Origin: Lactarius indigo
Taxonomy: Eukaryota; Basidiomycota; Agaricomycetes; Russulales; Russulaceae
Direction: 5' to 3'
Length of the DNA: 64,000 nt
NCBI GenBank assembly: GCA_025766275.1
Contig: JAFKAC010000007.1
Coordinates: 124,001 to 188,000 of the forward strand
Part shown: positions 24,135 through 34,978 of the stretch, piece by piece
Numbering within the stretch: position 1 is the stretch's first letter
How the letters are laid out: each line of letters opens with the position of its first letter
Translations under genes and position numbers: made by a program
Notes under the pieces: generated by a model
Told to the model about the DNA's origin: nothing
The model's input: the letters and a program-made list of their open reading frames with translations, nothing else
Database searches by the model: none

Positions 24135-26064
24135 TCAGAACTTGAACCCTCCAGCCAGTCCCATAACATCCTTGGGGTCTATCTCGGCTCTAATTTTCCG
24201 AAGTCTTGCCACGTTCGCTCCATATATGTCCTCCAGTGGTGTATCGAATAGTGCATAGTTCACATAAACTGCTGCGTGTGATACATTCTGCCCGTCTGCA
24301 AGCACGGCAGCGCGTGCATCATTTGTATTCTGACGCAGCGCGCGAGCCATAGTCGCGTCGAGGGAGGCGTTAGACCACTGGTAACTGGTAATTGAAGGGA
24401 AAACTACATGGGAGCGGTCTGGTGGATATGCAGAAGGGGCCCCATGAGAGAAAAGGGTGTTGGCGAACGGCTCAAGCGCAGTGATAACACTCGCGTTTTT
24501 GTCCAAAGCTCCTAGTCGCGTCCCCCAGAACTACCAGAAAGTTGTTCAGGTCCAAGTATGGTGACCAGATTCCGGGAAAGTACCTACCACAGTCAGATTT
24601 TTGAAAGAGTCAAAAATAGCTGGCGAGTACTGGGTGACGGGTATCCCGCTGTAGAAAGTGCTGAAGGTGACTTGGTCAGTTTTGTTGCCCCCCACATAAT
24701 ACAACGCGACACCAACCGTAGGCCACCACCAGCGCCAAGAGAATTGAAGCTCAGGAGAAAATCAGAGAATGATCTGGTAGAGACAGTGTTTAGAATGGTC
24801 GGAATCGCCAAGAATCCGTCAAAAAGTCCTGGAGGAGGTGTCGGTGCATCATAAAATGGCAAGACAACTATCGTGGACTATCAAATATCAGCCGAAGCCA
24901 GTACGACACGAGAGCATGGAGTGCACTTGTCCCGATGAATAAACCAAGTTAATTATAAGGGAGGACTTGGTATCATTCGACTTCTGGAACTCGGCATATG
25001 CCTCCTTGATCGCGTCTAGCTGGGTCCCGGGGTACAAAATAGCACCGCCCTATCACACATCTCAGCAAAACCTCAGAAGAGTCATTTCTCAGTTTTACCC
25101 ATATTTGAGTTTGCGGGTGTGACTTCAGAGCGAATTTGGTTACGACTCCCTATGAGCTGATCAGACCCTCAAGTTGATATCTCATGTGAGTCAATGGCGC
25201 ACAAAATTATTCATCCCTCCCTGCGACTTATAAGCTACCTTCCACACTTAAGTGCACTTAACCACTTACTCTCAGTCCGAACCACAGATCTTTGTCCCGC
25301 GATGTCACAATTGTGATGGTTCCGTTGGGGAGGACGAGCTCATAACTCGCGACGTTGTCAATCACCAGTCCCTACTGACTAGACTTATATGAATAGCCTG
25401 TGAAAATTCAAGATCCATGACTGGCCTAGACGTCAATCAATATCCGACACTAACCCCCTCCGAGAGTCAAACCGGCGACACCGATACCCGGTATGCGTCC
25501 TCCGATGACATTCACCCCAGTAGAATTGAGGGCCGTATACACTTGATCCCAGGTGAGGCCGGCGCCAACCTCAACAGTCCTATCCTTGTAGTTAACCTTC
25601 GTCTCATTGAAGCGTACCAACGTAATCTGAACACCCTTGGTTGAGGAAAAGCCCGGATTTGTCGCATGACCTCCCCCTTTCACGGCAAAAGGTGTTCGGG
25701 TAGACCCCAAGATGCGCAACTACGGAGAAACATGGTTAAGTGGGTGCTGGTATACCAGTTCACGAAAGCTTACAATCTTGCTCACGTCCTCTGCTGTTCC
25801 TGGCTCCACGGAGCAGGTAGATTCTTGGGTGCTCGACGGAGCATAATGGTCAATGTCAGAGAGGTACTGTGTCGAGGCTTAATCTACGTCAGCTAGAAGC
25901 ACATAGAGAATGTTGTCAGACCACTTACGAGGAAAAAATACTTGTGAAGTGTCCGAGATGGCCTTCGTTATTTTGTCGCATGTGCCCCGAAAGCTAGTCT
26001 CAGGGCGTCCGAAGGCAGCAAATGTCAGAAAAAGTACGCAAAGAAGAGGAGTCGTTGAAAACAT
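24135..26064 (-). pseudogene. Berberine-bridge-like oxidase copy D with a nonsense codon
   Basis: This copy keeps all ten exons, the splice sites, the TATA box and the C terminus GLAGGFKF, but codon 177 is TAG (25374-25372). Copies A and C have TAC (Tyr) there, in SSQYGLA. The product would stop after about 176 residues, within the FAD-binding domain. It also lacks about seven codons after RPET in exon 1 (in frame). The GGGHATNPG motif is intact. Exon 1 is 26064-25929, exon 2 is 25877-25774 and exon 3 starts at 25719; the exon 3 donor is GTTAGT. The rest is open by inspection, so decay seems recent. Read-through, a polymorphic allele or a base-call error remain possible. Confidence 0.8.
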
Positions 26065-27580
26065 TGTGATGACTATGTCTGTAAGGGTCAACAATTGAGC
26101 AACACACTAATGAACCATACTCTTTATACGCTATGTGGCCAAAAATTCCGGCTGGTAGGCCAGCACGCCCAAGCAGGGTAACTTGGGTCCGTATAGCCAA
26201 TGTCAGCCATTCTCTGAAACTCAACAAGTCACTTCGATTGACAGCCTTTGAATAGATTTCAGTCGCACGCACGCAGCGCATCGGCGAGAATACACCGATG
26301 TATTGGCGCATTTCGGAAATTACTTGTTAACCAGCTAGAAGCAGTGGTGACTATGACGAAGGCGCACGTCGTTATCATGATGGGCATTGGCGCCGATATG
26401 TAGAAAGGCGCGTGTGAGCTTATAAAGAAGACTCCCCACTTTGCGCACCTCGTGGTCGTCTTGGGTGCAACTCAAGAGAGCACTCAAAGTATGTTCTGCA
26501 AAGGGCTCGAACGAACGATCTAGCTGTGACACACCGACTTGCGACACTCATATACGTAAGAGGGGCCAGAGGATATGCGCACCATGCGGGTGTAGGGATG
26601 CCATAAGATGGGAAACAGGGAGCTGCTTCTAGGCGGCAGAAGCCAGAAAAAGGCAACAGTTGCGAATGTGCAAGCGGTGTGGAGTGGGGCATTTACGTGA
26701 GATGTGAAACGAATGACTACCGGGCACCATGAAGCCGAGCGTCGCCCAAGAAATTTACACTTGCACCACAAAAAAGACATAAAGTTTGTGTAACTTCGAA
26801 ATCACTGATGTCAGCACCATTTAAACAGATGCTGAAATAGAACCGAACTTCAGGTATCTCAAGGAGCACAACCCGTCTATCATAGCACTACCGATATGGC
26901 CGCAGATTGGCATGGAACAGCTCAGGAGCCTCAGGCAATCCAATTAAAACCCGCGGAGGAACCGACATAGTAAGAATGTGTCAATCAATTCGGAAGTTGC
27001 ATGTAGCTCTGCAAGCGCCTGTGGTTTCGAAGACGCCTAAAATTGGCCATGTATATGCTTCATTGAGCCTCTCTGGTGTGCAGTGGTTGGCATTTGACAT
27101 TAGAGCATCCTCCCTAGCCAAGGTTACTAGCAGATGTTGCCGCTTCGACACCTCCAGAACACTCCAATCGAGTGGAAGGGAGCACAATATGTCATATCAG
27201 CGATTTTTCGGAAACGGAGGTCGACCAAGTTCCGTAGGACCCGGCGCCACTAACATACTGTAGTGAGGGTCCATGAAGTTGTGAGTGATCCCATCATCCA
27301 GAGCGCATCAGTTACCGTGATCGCAGTTAAGACCACGTGTTCAGTCCAAAACGAAGGGACCAAGAAAAGAGGAATGCTGTGATGGTGGTTCACATTTACG
27401 ATCGAACCTGAATGATATTGCCACGTTGAAATGGAAAGCAGGGATACTACATGGATAGGTTGAAGGGGTATGGATATGGATAAATGGCGATGTATCGACG
27501 ACCAAGGAAATTTCACGATAAATATGCTAAAATGCTCAACGGGAAAATGAAAACAAAAAACCATTGCTACTTGCTTTGTT
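26065..27580. other. Upstream region of copy D
   Basis: 1516 bp with no supported gene. It shares scattered blocks with 22640-23560 upstream of copy C: the 23-bp identity at 26634-26656, a tcattgagcctctc segment near 27060, and a gatcccatca segment near 27290. So the duplication included over 1 kb of upstream DNA. Confidence 0.6.
26122..26128 (-). promoter_or_regulatory. TATA box of oxidase copy D
   Basis: Minus-strand TATAAAG about 58 bp upstream of the copy D start. The promoter core is preserved although the coding region has a nonsense codon. Confidence 0.55.
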
Positions 27581-30500
27581 TCATGCGAAAATATCCTGCT
27601 GCAAAATATCCTCTGCCCTGAGACCATCATAATTACTATTATCCACCTGAGTGAGGAGTTTCACCAGAGAGGACGCCTCGGCCTCATCGTCCCACAACTT
27701 TGCAAACTCGTCCCCGGCCCCGTCGTCTGCAGTGCTCGCCACCACGGTCGTCGCCGACGACGACGAAGCGAGAAACGCATCCAGGGAAGACCAGAACGCC
27801 GCCATCTCGGGGTCGACGCCGACCGCATCGTCGAGCTTCTCTGGCGCATGTGTCGGGTCTGCACTCGGTGGTGTCGCCGCCTCAGCACCAAGTTCGAGTC
27901 CGTCGGAGAGCGCGTCACTGCTCAGAAGGGGGCTAGACGGCGGCAGTGGCGAGGAGGGTGGGAGTGTGTCGGACCATAAGCGTCGTGCGACCGTCTCGCG
28001 GTCGTCGTCGTCGTCATCGTCGTCATCACTAACAACTCGCCGCCCATGTTCGGGTGCGCCGGATTCTTCGTCATCCGAGGCGACAGGCAACGAGCCCGTG
28101 GGTGTCTCGGCGCTTGTATTTCCTTCCTTGTCCTTGTCCTCCACATTCTCTCCACTATTCCCGTCCTCCACTGTCGCTGCCAGTGCCTCGCTGCTGCTCG
28201 TGCCCTTGTTTTTGCAGCGCAGCGGCGACGCGGGCATTACGGCCGTGCCAATCCCACGACCGCGTAGCACGCTCTGGATAGGCGAGAGCACGGACTGATG
28301 CTTGGTGAGCGTGAGCGTATCCCCATCGTCCGCGTCTGGCGAGAAGAGCGGGCTGCCGCCATCGCTCCCCTCCGCGACGAACGTCGGGCTTGAGGTGTCA
28401 GAATACCGCGAGACGCTGCCGTTGCTGCCAGTGACCATGTTACGCGTCGGTGTACACGGTACAAAGACCGGCATAGGGACTGCGGTGGCCGGCGACGAGG
28501 ACGACCGTGGAGGGGGAGAGGATGTGCGCAGGATATCCGCCGCTGCCGCAGTGATGGGTGCGGCTGTGCTCGCGCCGACACTGGTACTGTCTCTCGCTGG
28601 CGACGCCTCCCGGCATGACGGTGTGGCAGTGGCCGAAGGACGAGAAAACACGGTGTATGTGGAAGAAGATGGGGCGGCCGGGTCTGTTGCTGCCTCCCCG
28701 CGTCCGCGCGACTTGAGGCGATGCGCGCGCTTGCGCTCGAGCAACCTGGCATGCTCGCGTGCCTCCTCAGCCTCCTTGCGCGCCAGCGCCTCCGCGGACA
28801 TGCGTGGCTTGGTGGCGGTTGTGGTGCGCGCCCACTCGGGGACGACGTATGGCGTCTTGGCTTTGGGCGGCGCGGGAAGAGACTCAGGAACGGCCTTGGA
28901 CGTGGCCGTAGTCGTTGATAGTAGTGAGGACGTGGGTGTGAGGTGGGCCATCTTTGGGGGGGAGGGAAAGGCGGCAGCGACAAGGGCGCTGCGTGCGGCG
29001 AAGAGATCCGCGTTCACACGCGGTGTTTGTAGCAGTATGGGCTTACTCGGGAAGGTGACAGGGTCAGAGAGCAATGGACGTGACAAAAATGTGAGCCTGC
29101 GTTGAGGTGGTGAGCTGTCGCAACGCCGCTTTGAACGACCGTGGGCTTCAGCTACGTCGCTCAATGTACGCTTTCGTTTGGGGTTGCTCTCTGAGGCGGT
29201 CGCGGTAGAAGACTTTGTTTGTATGCCACTGCGTCGCCTGAATGTCGCCGGGTCAACATTCTCCTTCTCCAGGACGACGATTTCGTCATCCAAATCCGTA
29301 GTCTCCGGTGCGGCGGAGTCTTGCGAAGAGGCTGGAGTTGGAGCACGATCTGATGGTGTATCTGCGGGCTGTTGTGCAGGTTCGGCGAGCAGCTGAAGGA
29401 GGGTATTGATAACTTTGGCTGAGCGGGGACTCGTATGTTTTGACGACGACAGTGGTTGTGAGGCCTGGCTTTGGAAAGGGGCGAGCAGAGTAGAAAGCGC
29501 CGAGCGCACGTCTGAGCTAGAGAGGTCAAGATTTCCGGGAACAACGCCAAGGTTGGGTGTGATTGACTCGACGCGGTCCTTCTGTTTTGGTATCTTCTCG
29601 TCTTGTGGTTGGGATTTCACCGGAATACCCCTGGCGGCTCTGATAAGCGGATGAAGATGTGAGTTATGACTCTTCTTAGATGTGCCGCCGCTCGAACTGC
29701 GAGAGGTTGCCTTCCGCCCGCGATCCCGTCTCAAGGAGTCAGATTCGAAATCTGCTGAGTGGGAAGGGTGCTGGATATCGAGCGATGCAGTGGCCGCACT
29801 CGTGCCCATAACATGCAAAGTCATTGGTTGTGCTATCGTGGAGCACGTCAGTGAACTCATCGAATAACAAAAAATGAACAATACACACCTGCTGGCATAT
29901 GCATAGGCGCGGAAACGGGCGTCTGAGACTGCCAGTGATTGCTACTTTGAGACCCGAGCTGAAAAACTGGAGGTTGCGGGGTATGCAGAGTCTGCAGAGA
30001 CGTAATTAGCCACGGGAGAAAGCGAAAGTAATTAGCTATACCCCTCGGAGAGCGAACACGACCTCAAGAGCAGACTCTCCCGATGCCATTTTATTCACTA
30101 TGCCGGTGACGGAAGCGTTGTCATCAGGGGCGGCGAGCGCCCAGGACATGAGGCCCATGCCAACAGCGACACCAGGAGGCGGCTGCTGGGGAGAAGGGTG
30201 AAATTGGGATGAGCTAGATCCTGAGGCCAAGGCTGCTGTATTCGGAGCCGCGTCTGACTCTGATGGGTCGAGAGCGTAGATCGAGAAGTCGCGTTGACCA
30301 AAGTGCATTAGCTCGGGACTATTTTGTGAAGTCAGCAAACGCGATATAGTTGTGAGGAGAGGCTGAGCAACCTCGATCTACATATAGAGTGCAAGCATAG
30401 TTTGAGAGATGTTGTGGCGAATGTGGCGTGATGAGAGGAAGTAGTACCAAGGGGATGCACTGGGAATTTATCTGGAGAACGAGCAAGAATATACTGCGAG

Positions 30501-30600
30501 GACCCATCGATGGTGTACCAGATGCGTACTGTGAGAGCAATAAGTTAAAATACTCTGGATAGATTGCGCACTTGCCTTGAAGATACTGGGCCTGAGCCAT
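27581..30600 (-). CDS. AMS2/SPT21 N-terminal domain protein (histone gene regulator-like)
   Basis: Five exons give 937 residues: 30600-30576, 30528-30372, 30318-30042, 29991-29889 and 29832-27581. The N-terminal domain (residues about 9-145) has VRIWYTIDGSSQYILARS, then SLKLCLHSICRSSPELMHFG and RDFSIYALDP, ending EVVFALRG. I recognise this as the AMS2/SPT21 pattern. The large last exon is disordered: Ser/Pro/Ala-rich, a basic segment (SNPKRKRT and RSKRRCD) that should be nuclear, a KTPYVVPEWAR motif before a charged helix, and an acidic run of nine Asp. Yeast Spt21 and fission yeast Ams2 activate histone genes in S phase; the role here is inferred. No GATA zinc finger is visible. The first intron uses GC-AG (GCAAGT). 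An in-frame Met lies 54 bases upstream; I prefer the inner start. Confidence 0.75.
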
Positions 30601-30782
30601 GGTGGCAAGTAGCAGACCAAGGACAACGCCGAATCCGACGAAATAAACGAGCATCGCGTAACCGGCTATCCCGGACCGTGACCGCGACCGCGCCTGTCAC
30701 GTGCATAGGTTCGTGTTTATTATTTTTACACAGATTATAAGACAAAACAGGACAAAAATAAGAGTACACTTCAACACCGAGA

Positions 30783-31512
30783 TCAGTCCGACGCTTCCCC
30801 TGGCTCCGAGTCCTCTTCATAGAATTGTTCCAGCGAACTCTTCGCCGTTTGATATTCCTCTCTCGCGCGTTCCAAGGTTGTGCTGATCTTCGCGATAGCG
30901 TCCTCTTTCTCGATGACTTTACTACCCTCTCTCAATTGTCCGTAGTGTTGGATGTCCTCACACGAGGACTGCACCTTGAACACCCCGAGCGCCGCGGAGG
31001 AGCCCTTAAGAAAGTGACCCAGAGAAGACAGCTTCTCTAAATCCTTCTCCTCCCTAAAGGCTAATGAGTACGTCGGGAGAGAAGGGATGGATCTAATGCG
31101 CACAGTGCAGCGGCCATCTCAGTGAAGGTTTTTTCCGCTTGAGAAAAGTAATCATCGACCATCCCTTGCGAGAAGTCGTCGTCGTCTTCGTCGAGTTCGA
31201 GTATTTGTCCAAACACATCCATGTCAATACCCTCATATTGATCGCTTGCGACCGGCTTTGGTGAAAGTGGCACGCGTGAGTTCGTAAGATACCGACCAAG
31301 GGGAGATATCGACACACCTCTTCGCCCCCCAGTGGCGGTCCACTGTCTACCTCTACGACGGGTGTTGGTACCGGTCTGGTTGCTACTGGTGTGGGGTCTG
31401 TCCTGTGGGTGGGTGGGGGAGAGGAGAGAGGAGCTTGAGCAGTGGGTGTGGGCCGAGGGTCATCAATGGGACGTGTGGTGACGGGAGGCAAGGGCGAAAT
31501 ATAAACAGGCAT
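30783..31512 (-). CDS. YPD1: Histidine phosphotransfer protein (Ypd1)
   Basis: Three exons, 31512-31318, 31255-31104 and 31053-30783, give 205 residues. The HPt domain is clear: DMDVFGQILELDEDD, then FSQGMVDDYFSQAEKTF, and the phosphorylated histidine (about residue 129) in LGHFLKGSSAALG. CEDIQHYG and a final charged helix follow. Ypd1 passes phosphate from hybrid histidine kinases to the Ssk1 and Skn7 response regulators, feeding the Hog1 stress pathway. Unusual for the family is a Pro/Thr-rich N-terminal extension of about 65 residues before the helix bundle, encoded by its own exon. The acceptor of the last intron was chosen because it alone keeps the frame into EEKDLEKL. Confidence 0.92.
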
Positions 31513-32581
31513 TGTCGATACTTGTAGGTAGCCAAGAAAGATGCTGATGTTCCGTTTACCGATGAATCAGAGAGAAATTGAGGAAGGTACGAGAGAGTAA
31601 GTGAGTGGGATAAAGAGGTGTCAGTAGCGGCCTTACTGCCGTGCCTGCTGAGATCATTATCTCTTAAGCGCTGAAAGCCGCCTGTGACGTAGTCGCTTCT
31701 TAATCTTATAGCTAGCTATTCTCCTCCCAAGTATTCCAGAGGTATACACGACACGGGATCAAGCTGGCCTAGCACATTGACAATACTCACCTAGGCCAAA
31801 GCTAGCCTTCCGGTCCAACTATCGTTGGAGAGCGTATGGCTTGGCAGGCGCGGTAGCTCCAAGGTTGCCACCGCCTCGAGTGGAAACGGAGCATCCTCTT
31901 TCGGAAATACCCGAGCTAACAAAACGTGCCTGACTCCTTCTAACCCGCCATGATAGTGCAATTGGATCTGAAGGGCGTGGCAAAAGTCATGCGCATAGTG
32001 TGATGCACCCCATGGGGAACAAAAGACACGATTGGGGCCCTGTTCTGCATCAACAAAATTCTTTAAACACATGCCGCTCCAACGCCGCCACTCTTTGGAG
32101 CTCCACAACGGATATTAGAATGCAGTTAGGTCGGTGGTCGAGACCTCGAGGGCTGGGGCCCATCAATGAAGGCAATCCAGCTCAGTCCAGGTCCATCGAG
32201 TCGCTGTTCGGCGCCCGCCCTCCGATCTGTTTGGGTAGAGCCGAACGGCGGACAACGGTGGTATCAATTGTATGCCCGGTATCCGGCACCCCCAATATTT
32301 TCGTGTGTGGGCACGAGCATTGACTATATGCAATGTGTGATGACGATCCGAACGAGAACAGAATGCGAGGGAAAAAGTTGGCGGCGTAAGAGGCAACTTC
32401 GCAGAGAGAATGTCCATTATCGCTCTTCAGAGAGTTCGATGCAGGGGGCATGCGTCTGGGTCGCGTATACCACGCAGGGGTAGGAAGTGGATCACAAATA
32501 TATGGAGGGAATAATAAAATAGGTGTCTGGTAGGAGACGGCAGCTGGAACAAGACGCATAACAGTTGGACGTGTCGTCAGT
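31513..32581. other. Intergenic region
   Basis: 1069 bp between the Ypd1 start and the RCC1 stop, both on the minus strand. Open frames up to about 105 codons occur, but none has recognisable motifs or intron structure. The Ypd1 promoter should lie at its left end. Confidence 0.5.
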
Positions 32582-34336
32582 TTAGGTGACTCGTTTTCTA
32601 AATAGGCCAAGTGAGTGTTGACCACCGCACGATATGTTGACGGCGGCCCACGACCCGCCCGCCCTCCGCACGACGACGGTAGGCGTCTGCACACGCTCCT
32701 GATCAGCAATGCCGACCTCACCTTGCGCACCTTCTCCCCATGTGTACATCGCTCCGTCGCGCGTCACGGCCGCATTGAATCGCGTACCCGCGGCGATGTG
32801 AACCACTGGGTCGTCTTCATGGGAATTGGGGAACGGCACATGTACCGGTTCGACAACATGGTCGGTGTCTACTATCGCCGGGTGGTCGAGCGCGAGTCCA
32901 AGTTGCGCGCTGTCCGATCGTCCACAAGCGAAGACGCGGCCATCAGCGGAAAGGAAGAGTGTGTGCAGGTCGCCACCGACGATCTCGACTATTTGGATAC
33001 CGTCGAGGCCAAGTACGCGACGCGGGGTCTGCACAATCGAGTCAGTGTCTGACGTATTGACGCCTGTACCCGTCTGCCCGGCGCTATTAAGGCCCCAACC
33101 CCAGACTGCACCATCCTCGTCGACGGCAAACGAGTGAAAGCTCCCTGCGCCAACGACAACTGCACGCCGGCCACGCGCACCAAGCACGACACGCTCTGGA
33201 TTCGTTCCGTGGATTTTGCGCCGCTCGAGAATTTTGCGGCCAAGCTGCCCCTGCTCACCCGCACCCCATGAGTAGATTGAACCGGTGACAGTTAATACCA
33301 CTAGATGGTTGTTTCCAGTAGCAACGTTGACGCATCGCTCGTTGGGAAGAGCGGCTTTTGGGATGAACTGGTGTGTCAGGCCAGTGGAGAAGCCAAGCGC
33401 ACCTTCATTGGCCTGGCGAGGGTTAGATGGCACAGGATGATAGATAGCAATATCACTCACACGGAAGGAGCCCCAAACGCGTAGCTCTCCCTCAGTACCG
33501 ACGGCTGCAGAAATACTATCACCTGCGGCAACTTTAAGGGCACGGAAACCATCATCGACAAGAGTCTGTAGAGGATGTGGGAAGGTGGTGAGGAGGTCAA
33601 CGTTCAGGAATTGACCAGGAGTATTTGGGTCTGGAACATCTTTGGTGATGCGGCCAAGTGCAGCGTCATCATTTACGCCACAGGACCAGACCTACGTAAG
33701 ACGGTGAGCATTTAATACATCACAGACACACGCGCGGAAGGAGCATACAGTGCCATTCTCATCGATGAGGAGCGAATGTAGACCCCCCGCAGCAACGCCG
33801 ACGATGCCCGAACCCGGCCCGGAACCAAAGACGCCCTGGGCCACCTTCTCTTCAATCCAAGTATTCCTTGTGGGTTTAGAGACTTCATCAAGGAAACTTG
33901 GCCCCATGCCAAATTGACCGAAGTTTCCTGTACCCCAAACGAAAATCTGTGCCGGGGGTTGCATTTTGGCGGGGAATGGAGGGATGACGTTGATTGGTAA
34001 TTCGGTTTCTGAAGGGGTCTTGCGAGTTCTCTTGGGCTGTTGGGGAACAACAGCAACAGTCTTTGTCTTTTTTAAGGGCTTTGCGACGCCATTGACGCCG
34101 TTTACCTCCTTCAAGGTGGCGGTGCTACGAGAGCGCTTGAGTGAGGGCGGAGACTGTGACTGTGACGTATCGGGCGATGGTGGAGGCTTGGGCTGTGTGC
34201 GACTGCGTGTCGTAGATGCTTTGTCTGTCTTGGACGATCGCACCTTAGGTGCTAAAGCGGTACGAGAGGACGCGCGAGAAGGCGCTCTCGGTTTGGGAGC
34301 ATCGATAGAAGCTTGCGAGCGGCTGCGGGTAGGCAT
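32582..34336 (-). CDS. SRM1: RCC1-family Ran guanine nucleotide exchange factor
   Basis: Three exons, 34336-33749, 33691-33461 and 33412-32582, give 549 residues. The first ~120 residues are Ser/Arg/Lys/Pro-rich with several basic clusters (RSRSQ, KPLKKTKT, PKRTRKTP), suitable as a nuclear and chromatin targeting tail. RCC1 repeats follow: IFVWGTGNFGQFGMG, VWSCGVNDDAALGR, LRVWGSF, IYSWGAGEQGQLGR, VWGWGLNSAGQTGTG, VFACGRSDSAQLGLA, MYTWGEGAQGEVG, ending SCGGQHSLGL. Seven blades form the propeller that loads GTP on Ran/Gsp1 and so sets nuclear transport direction. Its length and extension match yeast Srm1/Prp20. The divergent aldehyde dehydrogenase start is 642 bp away. Confidence 0.95.
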
Positions 34337-34978
34337 TTTGAAAAGTAGATGAGAGGTTAAGAGAGGAGGTTAAATGGGGGCCGAGCGGCCACAAAAAAGA
34401 ATTTTGTGGACGGAGGACGGAGGAGACAGAGAAATTGGTTGGTTGAAGGTCAAGGCAAGGCCAAGTCGAGTCGAGTTGATCACATTCCCCATCACGTGCA
34501 CGTAAAACAACACCACGACGCGTCGCGACGCGATTAAATTACGCAGGGGCAGCTTCGGTCCACAGAAATTCATGAGAACTGGCCCCGATTAGTAGGATCT
34601 CTAATCCCGTCGGCAATCAGAACTACAGTACTTACCTCGCTTCCGAGTCGCATTCAAAAGGCGACTTGTTCCGGTATCACTCAACTCCCATTTACGGGTT
34701 TTCAAGCACGGGATTATGGAAGTTAGATTTATCCGACACGAGGGGCGTAGGGCACTCTTGTTTCGGGGTGCCGAACACGTAAAATTGCACCGGCACTAGC
34801 ACCAAGACTATGATAGCACGACTTCTCTCAAGACTTCTCTGCGCCCGGAATCGTGGACCGGAGGCGTGGTGCTAACCACAGTCTAACCACCAATGGTGTG
34901 ATCTCCTCCATATATAAGTGCAACGGGCGATCGATTTTCTGAAAAACTCACGTGTGATTTTCGAGCCATCCGCCTAGC
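34337..34978. promoter_or_regulatory. Divergent RCC1 / aldehyde dehydrogenase promoter region
   Basis: 642 bp. On the plus strand a TATATAAG at 34911-34918 lies about 60-68 bp before the dehydrogenase start, with a CCAAT-like ACCAATGG near 34890. No coding sequence is seen. Confidence 0.55.

Larger units (their letters stand above)
24030..27310. repeat. Segmental duplication unit 2 (copy D)
   Basis: Counterpart of 20560-23560, in the same orientation. Shared landmarks are the 3' flank before the stop codon, all ten exons, the TATA box and upstream blocks. Boundaries are approximate. Confidence 0.65.

Noticed and set aside
27651..29105. Long plus-strand open frames (215 and 267 codons) opposite the AMS2/SPT21 gene
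   Set aside because: They mirror the Ser/Asp/Pro-rich coding strand and have repetitive composition with no family motif; the minus-strand protein has a conserved domain and consistent introns.
30601..30654. Upstream Met giving a hydrophobic N terminus to the AMS2/SPT21 protein
   Set aside because: A membrane-like segment would not fit a nuclear protein; the inner Met lies closer to the conserved domain.
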